Source: an uncultured Flavobacterium sp.
GTDB lineage: Bacteria; Bacteroidota; Bacteroidia; Flavobacteriales; Flavobacteriaceae
Direction of reading: 5' to 3'
Assembly: GCF_951805225.1 (NCBI RefSeq)
Contig: NZ_OX638201.1
Span: 5,828,001-5,892,000 of the forward strand
DNA length: 64,000 nucleotides
Part shown: piece by piece, positions 17,973 through 26,616 of the stretch
How the letters are laid out: the number at the start of each line of letters is the position of its first letter
Numbering within the stretch: position 1 is the first letter of the stretch
Position numbers and translations under genes: made by a program
The notes under the pieces: generated by a model
What the model was told of the DNA's origin: nothing
Seen by the model: only the letters and a program-made list of their open reading frames with translations
The model's database searches: none

Positions 17973-20258
17973 ATGAAAATAAAGAGTTTAATTTTTTTAG
18001 GGGTAATGCAATGCTTTTTTGCAGCAAATGCACAAGTTAAAACTTTAGACCCTGTAGAATATGTAAATCCTTTGATGGGAACACAATCTTTGCATAGTCT
18101 TTCGAACGGAAATACTTATCCTGCAATTTGCCGACCTTGGGGAATGAATTTTTGGACGCCACAAACCGGAAAAATGGGCGACGGTTGGGCGTATATTTAT
18201 ACCGCAGAAAAGATTAGAGGATTCAAACAAACGCATCAGCCATCGCCTTGGATGAATGATTACGGACAGTTTTCGATCATGCCGGTAACCGGAAAATTGA
18301 CTTTTGAAGAAAATGAAAGAGCAAGTTGGTTCAGCCATAAAGCTGAGGTTTCAAAGCCATATTATTACAGCGTATATCTGGCAGATTATGATGTAACGAC
18401 AGAAATTACAGCGACAGAAAGAGCGGCACATTTTCAGATTACTTTTCCGGAAAACGAACAATCTTCTATTGTAATCGATGCTTTCGATAAAGGATCTTAC
18501 ATCAAAATAATTCCGTCAGAAAATAAAATTATAGGATATACAACGCGTAATAGTGGTGGCGTTCCGGAGAATTTCAAAAACTATTTTGTACTTCAATTCG
18601 ATAAACCATTTGCTACTAATTATACTTGGCACGATAAAGTTTTAGAAAAAGACAAATTAGAATTAAAAGACAATCATGTTGGTGCAGTTGTAGGTTTTAA
18701 AACTAAAAAAGGAGAAATCGTAAACGTAAAAGTTTCGTCTTCATTTATTAGTCAGGAACAAGCAGAATTAAATTTAAAAAACGAATTAGGAACTTCTTCA
18801 TTTAATGAAACTGTAGCGCAATCAAAACAAGAATGGAATAAAGTTTTAGGAAAATTAAATGCCGAAGGTGGAAGCGAAGAACAACTAAAAACGTTTTACT
18901 CAAGTTTATATCGTACCGCTTGTTTTCCGCAAAAGCAATATGAAGTAAATGCAAAAGGAGAAATCGTGCATTACAGCCCGTACAATGGACAAGTTTTGCC
19001 GGGTTATATGTTTGCAGGAACAGGATTTTGGGATACTTTCCGCGCCTTATATCCTTTGTTAAATCTGGTTTATCCTTCGATAAATACTGAAATGCAGCAA
19101 GGATTAATCAACGATTATAAAGAAGGTGGTTTCTTGCCGGAATGGTCAAGTCCGGGATTCAGAGATGTAATGGTTGGGAATAATTCAGCGTCTGTCGTTG
19201 CTGATGCTTATATCAAAGGATTACGAGGATATGATATCAATAAATTGTATGAAGCCTTATTGCATGGCGCTAATAACGAAGGACCATTAGAAGCTGTAGG
19301 ACGAAAAGGGGTAGAATATTACAACACTTTGGGCTATGTTCCTTATGATGTAAAAATCAATGAAAATGCAGCCAGAACATTAGAATATGCTTTCGATGAT
19401 TTCTCGATTTGGAAGTTGGCAAAAGCCTTAAATCGTCCGAAAAAAGAAATCAGTTTATACGAAAAACGAATGATGAATTATAAGAATCTTTATAATCCGT
19501 CAATTGGTTTAATGAGTGGTCGAAATAAAGACGGAAGCTTTCCAAAAGATTTTAATCCGTTTAAATGGGGAGATGCTTTTACCGAAGGAAATGCGTGGCA
19601 TTACAGCTGGAGTGTATTTCATGACGTTCATGGTTTAATTGATTTAATGGGCGGCGAGAAAAAATTCACAGCAAAATTAGATGCAGTTTTCTCCACTCCG
19701 CCAATTTTTGATGATAGTTATTATGGTGCAGTTATTCATGAAATCCGCGAAATGCAAATCATGAATATGGGACAATACGCTCACGGAAATCAACCAATTC
19801 AGCACATGATTTATTTGTATAATTATGCTGGAGAACCTTGGAAAACGCAATATTGGTCTCGTGAAGTGATGAACCGTTTGTACAAACCAACTCCGGACGG
19901 ATATTGCGGAGATGAAGATAACGGACAAACTTCGGCCTGGTATGTTTTCTCAGCAATGGGATTCTATCCAGTTTGCCCTGGAACAGACGAATATGTTCTT
20001 GGAGCACCATTATTTAAGAAATTAACCTTGCAATTAGAAAACGGAAAACAATTAGTAATCAACGCACCAAACAATTCTGAAACCAATAAATATGTTCAGG
20101 ATTTAAAGTGGAATAATGCAACTCATACCAAAAATTTCATCAATCATTTTGATGTATTAAAAGGTGGAGAGTTAAATTTTGACATGATTAGCAAACCTAA
20201 TTTACAAAGAGGAACTTCGGCAAGTTCTTATCCATATTCTTATTCAACTTCAAAATAA
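17973..20258 (+). CDS. GH92 alpha-mannosidase (second copy)
   Basis: Second GH92 exo-alpha-mannosidase, 761 residues with signal peptide MKIKSLIFLGVMQCFFAANA. The N-domain starts VEYVNPLMGTQSLHSLSNGNTYPAICRPWGMNFW; the catalytic domain carries E538 (EGNAWHYSW), the D647-E648-D649 cluster (CGDEDNGQTSAWYVFSAMGFYPVCPG) and a full six-hairpin region. The SNGNTYPAI version of the N-terminal motif marks a different GH92 subgroup from the gene upstream. Its stop lies 4 bp from the GH125 start, so the two are translationally linked. Confidence 0.94.
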   Translation: MKIKSLIFLGVMQCFFAANAQVKTLDPVEYVNPLMGTQSLHSLSNGNTYPAICRPWGMNFWTPQTGKMGDGWAYIYTAEKIRGFKQTHQPSPWMNDYGQFSIMPVTGKLTFEENERASWFSHKAEVSKPYYYSVYLADYDVTTEITATERAAHFQITFPENEQSSIVIDAFDKGSYIKIIPSENKIIGYTTRNSGGVPENFKNYFVLQFDKPFATNYTWHDKVLEKDKLELKDNHVGAVVGFKTKKGEIVNVKVSSSFISQEQAELNLKNELGTSSFNETVAQSKQEWNKVLGKLNAEGGSEEQLKTFYSSLYRTACFPQKQYEVNAKGEIVHYSPYNGQVLPGYMFAGTGFWDTFRALYPLLNLVYPSINTEMQQGLINDYKEGGFLPEWSSPGFRDVMVGNNSASVVADAYIKGLRGYDINKLYEALLHGANNEGPLEAVGRKGVEYYNTLGYVPYDVKINENAARTLEYAFDDFSIWKLAKALNRPKKEISLYEKRMMNYKNLYNPSIGLMSGRNKDGSFPKDFNPFKWGDAFTEGNAWHYSWSVFHDVHGLIDLMGGEKKFTAKLDAVFSTPPIFDDSYYGAVIHEIREMQIMNMGQYAHGNQPIQHMIYLYNYAGEPWKTQYWSREVMNRLYKPTPDGYCGDEDNGQTSAWYVFSAMGFYPVCPGTDEYVLGAPLFKKLTLQLENGKQLVINAPNNSETNKYVQDLKWNNATHTKNFINHFDVLKGGELNFDMISKPNLQRGTSASSYPYSYSTSK

Positions 20259-20262
20259 TACT

Positions 20263-21723
20263 ATGCAATCACGTAGAAAATTTATAAAAAACACAGGAAT
20301 TTTTTCAGCAGGATTATTGGCACTTCAAACCGATGTTTTCGGAATGAATTCAGATGCTTTCAATTTTGCATTAAAAGATTTTATTACGAAAAGACCACCT
20401 TTAGCCGAAAGAAAATTTACGAGTAAAGCTGTTGAAGCAGCAATTGTGAGAATCAAAAAGCAAATCGCAAATCCGGAATTGGCTTGGTTGTTTGAAAACT
20501 GTTTTCCAAACACATTAGATACAACTGTAGATTTTGAAATCATCGATGGAAAACCTGATACTTATGTAATTACAGGAGATATCGATGCAATGTGGCTGCG
20601 TGATAGTACAGCTCAGATTTGGCCATACATTCCGTTTGTAAAAGAAGATAAAAAACTGGCAGAATTGGTAAAAGGAGTAATCAACCGCCAAACCAAATGT
20701 ATTTTATTAGATCCTTATGCGAATGCTTTTTACAAAGATTTCAATCAGGTAAGCGAATGGAAAAATGACATGACCAAAATGCAACCTGGTATTCACGAAC
20801 GCAAATGGGAAATCGACAGTTTGTGTTATCCAATAAGACTTGCGCACGGATATTGGAAAGAAACCGGAGACATCAGTTTGTTCGACGCTAAGTGGAAAGA
20901 AGCAATGCTTTTGGTTATTCAAACTTTCAAAGAACAACAACGCTGGACAGATAAAGGACCTTATAATTTCCAGAGAGTTACGGCTTGGGCTACAGATGGC
21001 GTGCCTTTAAGCGGTTACGGATATCCTGTAAAACCTTGTGGATTAATCGTTTCGACTTTTAGACCAAGTGACGATAGTACGTTGTTTGGGTATTTAATTC
21101 CGAGCAATATGTTTGCGATCGAAGTGCTTGGATATCTTCAGGAAATTTTCTCTTTGCCAGCATTAAAAGACGATAATTTAGTGGCTAAAGCCAAAGAATT
21201 GCAAGGACAAGTTCAGAAAGGATTAGAAGAAAACGGAATTATCGATCATCCAAAATTCGGAAAAATCATTGCTTTTGAAGTAAACGGATACGGAAGTTTC
21301 CATATGATGGATGATGCCAATGTTCCGTCTTTATTATCGCTGCCTTATTTAGGCGCAATTGAGCCGGATAATCAACTTTATTTGAATACTAGAAAAGTAG
21401 TGCTTTCAGAAAATAATCCGTTTTTCTATAAAGGAAAAGCAGGCGAGGGCGTTGGCGGACCACATACCGGAACAGATACAATCTGGCCAATGAGTATTGT
21501 TTTAAGAGCGATTACAAGTGTAGATGAAAATGAAATAAAACATTGCATCAGCAATTTGATCAAAACAAACGCCGATACAGGATTTATGCACGAATCTTTT
21601 CATAAAGATGATGTAACCAAGTTTACCCGAAAATGGTTTGCTTGGGCGAATACATTATTTGGCGAAATGATTGTTCATACGAGTATTCATTATCCACAAA
21701 TTTTAAAAGACAAAAACATTTAA
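20263..21723 (+). CDS. GH125 exo-alpha-1,6-mannosidase
   Basis: Removes alpha-1,6-linked mannose, complementing the GH92 pair on branched N-glycans. 486 residues. The family signature TYVITGDIDAMWLRDSTAQIWPYIPF is near residue 105, with GEGVGGPHTGTDTIWPMSIV and DTGFMHESFHKDDVTKFTRKWFAWANTLFGEM later. The N-terminus MQSRRKFIKNTG followed by a hydrophobic stretch fits a twin-arginine signal, so the enzyme is probably exported folded to the periplasm. It is tightly coupled to GH92 upstream. Confidence 0.94.
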   Translation: MQSRRKFIKNTGIFSAGLLALQTDVFGMNSDAFNFALKDFITKRPPLAERKFTSKAVEAAIVRIKKQIANPELAWLFENCFPNTLDTTVDFEIIDGKPDTYVITGDIDAMWLRDSTAQIWPYIPFVKEDKKLAELVKGVINRQTKCILLDPYANAFYKDFNQVSEWKNDMTKMQPGIHERKWEIDSLCYPIRLAHGYWKETGDISLFDAKWKEAMLLVIQTFKEQQRWTDKGPYNFQRVTAWATDGVPLSGYGYPVKPCGLIVSTFRPSDDSTLFGYLIPSNMFAIEVLGYLQEIFSLPALKDDNLVAKAKELQGQVQKGLEENGIIDHPKFGKIIAFEVNGYGSFHMMDDANVPSLLSLPYLGAIEPDNQLYLNTRKVVLSENNPFFYKGKAGEGVGGPHTGTDTIWPMSIVLRAITSVDENEIKHCISNLIKTNADTGFMHESFHKDDVTKFTRKWFAWANTLFGEMIVHTSIHYPQILKDKNI

Positions 21724-21821
21724 AAAACTAAAAATATACCATTAAGAGATTAAGTGTGAATTGAAAATTATATTTAGTTTTCTCTTGGTTTCTTAGTGAT
21801 TCAAATCCAAAATACAAAAGA

Positions 21822-22724
21822 ATGAATAAAGAATATGCCGTTGGATTAGACATTGGAGGTACACATATTACCGCAGCGATTATAGATATTGTAGGTATGA
21901 AAGTGATTGATTTTTCGTTGCATAAAGAGTCGTTTGATTCTAATTTGCCAGTAGAAGAAGTAATGACAATTTGGGAAAAAGCAATCAGAACTTCTATCGA
22001 AAACTCTAAAGTAGAATCCACAACTGGATTGGCAGTTTGCATGCCGGGACCATTTGATTATGAAAAGGGAGTTTGCTGGATAAAAGGACAATCAAAATAC
22101 GAGCATTTTTACGGATTAAATGTTCGGGATTTGTTTCAGAATAAATTGAATCTTTCGAATGATTTTCCGATTCTTTTTGAAAATGATGCTGTTTGTTTTG
22201 GCAAAGGCGAAGTATTTAAAGATGCTGATAATCTTTCTAAAAAAGTAATGGCAATCACACTTGGAACAGGACTTGGCGCTTGTTTTATTGACAAAGGAGA
22301 ATCTATAAATACAGGTGATTTAGTACCAAAAGACGGGGAAATATATGATCTGCCATACAGACACGGAATTGCCGAAGATTATGTTTCTGCACGCGGACTT
22401 ATCGCTGGTTATTTCGCTTTAAGCGGAAAAAAAATAAACAACGGATTAGAGCTTTTTAATTTGGCTAAAGCCGAAGATAAAGTAGCAATAAAAACGTTTG
22501 AAAAAATGGGAGAAGATTTAGCTGCGATTGTTATTCCGTGGTTAGAGAAATTCTCGGCAGATAGTTTTATTATTGGAGGAAAAATTGCAAATGCAAGCGA
22601 GTTTTTCTTACCGAGTTTCAATAAGAAATTAGAAGAATCAGGAAGTAAAGTCAATGTTTCGGTTTCTACAGATAATGAAATTGCAGCGTTATTAGGCGCT
22701 ACAAGTTTGCTTTATACAGCTTAG
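21822..22724 (+). CDS. ROK-family sugar kinase
   Basis: A cytoplasmic ATP-dependent sugar kinase, 300 residues. The phosphate-binding loop VGLDIGGTHITAAIID is at the N-terminus and AITLGTGLGACFIDKG follows; FENDAVCFGKGE holds the catalytic Asp. The usual ROK zinc motif CxCGxxGCxE is absent: the corresponding segment reads YRHGIAEDYVSARGL. Placed after the mannosidases and with manA in the same region, mannose is the likeliest substrate, but glucose or GlcNAc cannot be excluded. The 98-bp upstream gap contains a weak inverted repeat. Confidence 0.88.
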   Translation: MNKEYAVGLDIGGTHITAAIIDIVGMKVIDFSLHKESFDSNLPVEEVMTIWEKAIRTSIENSKVESTTGLAVCMPGPFDYEKGVCWIKGQSKYEHFYGLNVRDLFQNKLNLSNDFPILFENDAVCFGKGEVFKDADNLSKKVMAITLGTGLGACFIDKGESINTGDLVPKDGEIYDLPYRHGIAEDYVSARGLIAGYFALSGKKINNGLELFNLAKAEDKVAIKTFEKMGEDLAAIVIPWLEKFSADSFIIGGKIANASEFFLPSFNKKLEESGSKVNVSVSTDNEIAALLGATSLLYTA

Positions 22725-22744
22725 ATTAGTTAAAATATATAAGT

Positions 22745-22860
22745 TATATAAGTTCATATTAAAAAATCTTTACTGCGCTTATATAACTAATATGATTTAA
22801 TTTTGAGTAGCAATAAACAGCCAGCTTAAATGATCTTACATAACTTATATGGTTTAAAAT
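22745..22860. repeat. AT-rich inverted repeat
   Basis: Stretches of the type TATAAGTTATATAAGTTCATATT and CTTACATAACTTATATGGTTT face each other between the ROK gene and the asparaginase. They look like a dispersed Flavobacterium intergenic repeat; they may form a long weak hairpin. Confidence 0.45.
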
Positions 22861-22870
22861 TTTATTTATT

Positions 22871-23875
22871 ATGACAAATTCAAATCGCAGAAATTTTATA
22901 AAAACGGCAGCAATAGCTTCAGTTGCTGTGGCATTGCAATCTTTCAATTCAAATTCTGAAGAAGAAGAAAAAATTATAGTTTCGAAGAAAGGAAAAAAGC
23001 CAATTGTACTTTCAACCTGGCGATTTGGAATCCCTGCAAATGCTGCTGCATGGGAAGTTCTAAAAAAGAACGGAACTGCTTTGGATGCTGTCGAAGCCGG
23101 AGTTAAAATTCCGGAAGCCGACCCAAAAGAAAGAAGCGTAGGTTATGGCGGACGTCCGGATAGAGATGGTCGTGTAACGTTGGACGCTTGTATTATGGAT
23201 GAAAACGCCAATATAGGATCTGTAGCTTGTTTAGAATATATAAAACACCCAATTTCTGTTGCGAGAGCTGTAATGGAAAAAACGCCTCATGTAATGTTAG
23301 TTGGCGATGGCGCTTTGCAATTTGCATTATCTCAAGGTTTCAAAAAAGAAAATCTGCTAACAGAAGAATCCGAAAAAGAATGGAAAGAATGGCTAAAAGA
23401 CAGTAAATACAAACCAATTGCGAATATTGAAAATCACGATACAATTGGAATGATTGCTTTGGATGTCAACGGAAATCTTTCGGGAGCATGCACCACAAGC
23501 GGAATGGCTTTTAAGATGCACGGTCGGGTAGGAGATTCTCCAATTATTGGCGCAGGTTTATATGTCGATAACGAAATTGGCGCAGCAACGGCAACAGGTC
23601 ACGGCGAAGAAGTAATCAGGATTTCGGGCTGTCATTTGGTGGTTGAATTAATGCGACAAGGAAAATCGCCTCAACAAGCCTGTGAAGAAGCTGTAGCAAG
23701 AATTATAAAATTGACGAAGAACAGAAATAAAGATTTAAAAGATATTCAGGTAGGTTTTATCGCATTGAACAAAGCCGGAGAATATGGTTCTTACTGTATT
23801 CAGGGTGGTTTTAATTATGCTGTTTATGACGATACAGGAAACCAATTAATCGATGCCGATTATTTCCTGAAGTAA
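22871..23875 (+). CDS. Glycosylasparaginase (N4-(beta-GlcNAc)-L-asparaginase)
   Basis: An Ntn-hydrolase that splits GlcNAc-Asn, the last step of N-glycan breakdown. The precursor self-cleaves before the catalytic Thr, visible as T191 in ENHDTIGMIALD. Substrate-site motifs WRFGIPANAAAWEVL, GRVGDSPIIGAGLYVDNEIGAATATGHGE and VGYGGRPDRDG are present. The N-terminus MTNSNRRNFIKTAAIAS is a twin-arginine-type signal, so it acts in the periplasm like the well studied Elizabethkingia enzyme. 334 residues, typical. It closes the mannosidase gene run and is the best argument that the locus handles N-glycopeptides rather than plain mannan. Confidence 0.95.
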   Translation: MTNSNRRNFIKTAAIASVAVALQSFNSNSEEEEKIIVSKKGKKPIVLSTWRFGIPANAAAWEVLKKNGTALDAVEAGVKIPEADPKERSVGYGGRPDRDGRVTLDACIMDENANIGSVACLEYIKHPISVARAVMEKTPHVMLVGDGALQFALSQGFKKENLLTEESEKEWKEWLKDSKYKPIANIENHDTIGMIALDVNGNLSGACTTSGMAFKMHGRVGDSPIIGAGLYVDNEIGAATATGHGEEVIRISGCHLVVELMRQGKSPQQACEEAVARIIKLTKNRNKDLKDIQVGFIALNKAGEYGSYCIQGGFNYAVYDDTGNQLIDADYFLK

Positions 23876-23918
23876 GATTTTTTTAGTTGACTCTGTCGAT
23901 AGAGTTAATTGTTTTTTA

Positions 23919-23952
23919 ATGCGCAATAGTCTTTGGCTTTGCGCATTTTTTG
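23919..23952 (+). terminator. Rho-independent terminator (family B-like)
   Basis: AATGCGCAA (23919-23927) pairs with the TTTGCGCATT segment (23938-23947), followed by T6. It ends the glycosylasparaginase transcript. The arms resemble the GCGCAAA / TTTGCGC repeat family described below. Confidence 0.85.
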
Positions 23953-24012
23953 GTTTTAAACTTTCAGATACATCTAGAAAAAGCTATATTAGTATTCAAA
24001 AAGCCAAAGCTT

Positions 24013-24561
24013 ATGAAGACTATTTGTTCAAAATGTGAAGCAGAAAATGATTCAAGTTCAAAATATTGCGCTACTTGTGGTTATGAATTGTCTGGCAACG
24101 AAAAAGAAAATATAACTCCTGAAATCAAAAAAGAAACGTCTGATAAACCAGAAAAGAAATTTAACCTTAAAACATTTTTAGGATTTATAGTGGGTTTTGT
24201 AGTTATGTTTTTTGCAACACAAACTTTATTTAACCCATCGATTGATAAACAACTTACCGAAACGGCAAACGAAATGAATAAAAGATGCCCGATGAGAGTT
24301 GATGAATATACTACTTTGAAAAACGTTGTTGCTTTACCGAATAAAACGGTTCAGTATAATTATATTTTGGATATACCCAAAGCTCAGGTTAAATTGGATA
24401 CTGTAAAAAAATATGTTTTCCCGGGAGTTTTAGAAAATATAAAAAACAGCCCCGAAATGAAATCATTCCGAGATAATAAAGTCACTGTGAATTACCATTA
24501 CACAGATAAAAACGGAGAATTCGTAACAGAATATATCGTTAAGCCTGAAATGTATGAATAA
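24013..24561 (+). CDS. Zinc-ribbon membrane protein, unknown function
   Basis: About 182 residues from the ATG at 24013 (the frame is open back to 23950, but that stretch overlaps a terminator). A zinc ribbon, CSKCEAENDSSSKYCATCG, opens the protein, followed by a charged linker, one transmembrane helix (about residues 55-75, FLGFIVGFVVMFFATQ) and an extracytoplasmic domain of about 100 residues. The zinc ribbon plus one helix is a common Bacteroidota layout with no assigned role. It stands alone between two terminators. Confidence 0.75.
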   Translation: MKTICSKCEAENDSSSKYCATCGYELSGNEKENITPEIKKETSDKPEKKFNLKTFLGFIVGFVVMFFATQTLFNPSIDKQLTETANEMNKRCPMRVDEYTTLKNVVALPNKTVQYNYILDIPKAQVKLDTVKKYVFPGVLENIKNSPEMKSFRDNKVTVNYHYTDKNGEFVTEYIVKPEMYE

Positions 24562-24925
24562 GATATTCTATGTTATTTGATTCCGATTTCTGAAGAGTTT
24601 CTTATAAAAATTGCGCAAATGTCTCTGACTTTGCGCTTTTTTTATTTAATAGAAATTACGAATTTGTTACTTGCAGAAAACCATGTTTCAAATTTTAAGA
24701 AGAACAATTTATTAATAGTCTCGATGAGGTAATTATAAGAATAATTTTAGGGTAATTTTAAAAAATAAATGAAGTTGATAAGTTTTATTAACTCTAAAGT
24801 GGCGTCTTTGCTCATTTTTTTTAAAAGGCGTATAAAAAGAATTTCAAAATGAGGAAACCCGTAAAAATTTAACATAGTCATCATTTAGATTTGCAGCCAA
24901 AAACAGTTTGAAATCTAAAAAACGA
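24562..24925. other. Intergenic region with family B terminator
   Basis: 364 bp. The left 100 bp is one copy of the dispersed family B repeat; the rest is AT-rich, with no recognisable coding frame, and should contain the promoter of the downstream T9SS/RHS genes. Confidence 0.6.
24590..24665 (+). terminator. Dispersed family B terminator repeat, reference copy
   Basis: Stem GCGCAAA (24613-24619) and TTTGCGC (24630-24636), loop TGTCTCTGAC, then T7. Around the hairpin it keeps the shared flanks CTGAAGAGTTTCTTATAAAA (before) and AATAGAAATTACGAATTTG (after). Other copies: 34665-34698 joined to 35949-35975, 36901, 39372, 41194, 55850 and 63880. Confidence 0.85.
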
Positions 24926-26596
24926 ATGAAAAAACTCTACCTACTACTTCCTCTTTTATTGCCTTTACTTACTTATTCTCAGGATATTATTTGGGAAAAA
25001 TCCTACGGAGGACAGCATGCAGATTATCTTTTTGATGCCCAGCCAACAGCCGATTACGGATTTATTTTGGCAGGAAGTTCATTATCGAATAAAACAGGAA
25101 ATAAATCAGACGATAATCATGGAGATCTTGATTATTGGGTGTGGAAGATGACCGAAAAAGGAGAACTTGACTGGCAGAAAAGTTTTGGAGGAAGCGGATT
25201 TGACTTACTTCAGAGTATCAAAAACACAAAAGACGGCGGCTTTATTCTGGCAGGAACTTCAAGCTCGGCAAGCGGTTTTCAAAAAACAGAAGACTCTAAA
25301 GGACTTACGGATTTTTGGGTTATAAAACTGGATGCTTCAGGAACAGAGCAATGGCAACGAACAATTGGCGGGAATGGTTCGGATGAATTATTATGCGCTT
25401 TTCAGACCAGAGACGGAGGTTATATATTAGGAGGATCTTCAAGCTCGAGTCCTCAACCTGTTTCAGCTGCCATGCCTGATGCAAAATCAATAACCACTAC
25501 CAAAGCCGATTTATACAGTAAATCCGAAAAAAGCCGAGGCAACATGGATTATTGGGTTGTAAAACTGGATAAACAAGGTGTTATTGAGTGGCAAAAAACA
25601 TACGGAGGAGAATATGCAGATATACTTAGAAGTATGGAGCAAACCACCGATAATGGATTTATTCTGGCAGGATATTCCACTTCATCACGATCTGGTGATA
25701 AAACAGAGAATAATAAAGGGACTGGAGATGTGTGGGTTATAAAAATAAATGATGTTGGAGTTATAGAATGGCAAAATTCCTATGGAGCAGATGGCGATGA
25801 CCAGCCTTATGTAATTCATCAGACCAGTGATGGCGGATATATTGTAGGAGCCAACTCCAATAGTACCAACCCGCTTACTTCATTGGGTGGAATTGTTGGA
25901 AACGGAACCGATTACTGGATTTTTAAATTAGATGAAGAAGGAGCAGTAGTTTGGAGTAAAACCTACGATTTTGGGAAAGTGGATATTTTGACTTCACTGG
26001 TAGAAAACAAAGACCATACGTATTTAATTGGCGGATATGCCCAAAGCGAAAGAAGGGTTCCAAGAGAAGGTGTCGTTGGGAAATTAGCCAACGTTGTTGC
26101 CAAAGAAAAAGACGGAATCAATGATTATATCGCCTTAAAGATTGATGAAAAAGGAGAAGAACTGTGGAATAAAACCGTTGGAAGTGCAGGTGAGGACATC
26201 CTAAGAAAATTGATCGAAACCCGAGATGGAGGATATTTAATGGCAGGAACGTCAAATTCAGGGGCTTCAAAAGATAAAAACTCCAATATTGGAGGAAATG
26301 ATTTTTGGGTTGTAAAACTCAAAGACAAAACAAAAATCGAAAAAGTGAGATCGAGTCTGGAAGCTATACCTAATCCGGTATCGACTTATACCAACATCAT
26401 TATAGGTTATGATTTTACCTCAGGAACAGTCAGTGTTGTGGATATGACAGGCAGAACGCTGCAGAACTTCAGTATTTCCAGCAGAACTGTACCAGTAGAT
26501 TTAAGCGTTTATGCAGAAGGGATTTACATCATCAACGTTAAAACAGATGTTAAAACCGAGTCTGTAAAAGTGATTAAAAGAATAACAAGTAAATAA
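24926..26596 (+). CDS. Secreted beta-propeller protein with T9SS type A sorting domain
   Basis: 556 residues from the ATG at 24926, with signal peptide MKKLYLLLPLLLPLLTYSQ. At least seven repeats follow the pattern DGGFILAGTSSS ... DFWVIKLDxxGxxxWQxxxGGxGxD, of the delta-60/propeller kind. The last 75 residues (SSLEAIPNPVSTYTNIIIGYDF ... GIYIINVKTD) are a type A sorting domain, so the protein crosses the outer membrane by the type IX system. It lies 20 bp before the first RHS gene and may be co-expressed with it; its role is unknown, adhesion or carriage being possible. Confidence 0.88.
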   Translation: MKKLYLLLPLLLPLLTYSQDIIWEKSYGGQHADYLFDAQPTADYGFILAGSSLSNKTGNKSDDNHGDLDYWVWKMTEKGELDWQKSFGGSGFDLLQSIKNTKDGGFILAGTSSSASGFQKTEDSKGLTDFWVIKLDASGTEQWQRTIGGNGSDELLCAFQTRDGGYILGGSSSSSPQPVSAAMPDAKSITTTKADLYSKSEKSRGNMDYWVVKLDKQGVIEWQKTYGGEYADILRSMEQTTDNGFILAGYSTSSRSGDKTENNKGTGDVWVIKINDVGVIEWQNSYGADGDDQPYVIHQTSDGGYIVGANSNSTNPLTSLGGIVGNGTDYWIFKLDEEGAVVWSKTYDFGKVDILTSLVENKDHTYLIGGYAQSERRVPREGVVGKLANVVAKEKDGINDYIALKIDEKGEELWNKTVGSAGEDILRKLIETRDGGYLMAGTSNSGASKDKNSNIGGNDFWVVKLKDKTKIEKVRSSLEAIPNPVSTYTNIIIGYDFTSGTVSVVDMTGRTLQNFSISSRTVPVDLSVYAEGIYIINVKTDVKTESVKVIKRITSK

Positions 26597-26616
26597 GATA
26601 TAATTAGAATTATAAA

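Noticed and set aside
23950..24012. Upstream extension of the zinc-ribbon gene
   Set aside because: It overlaps the terminator hairpin and lacks a sensible start context.
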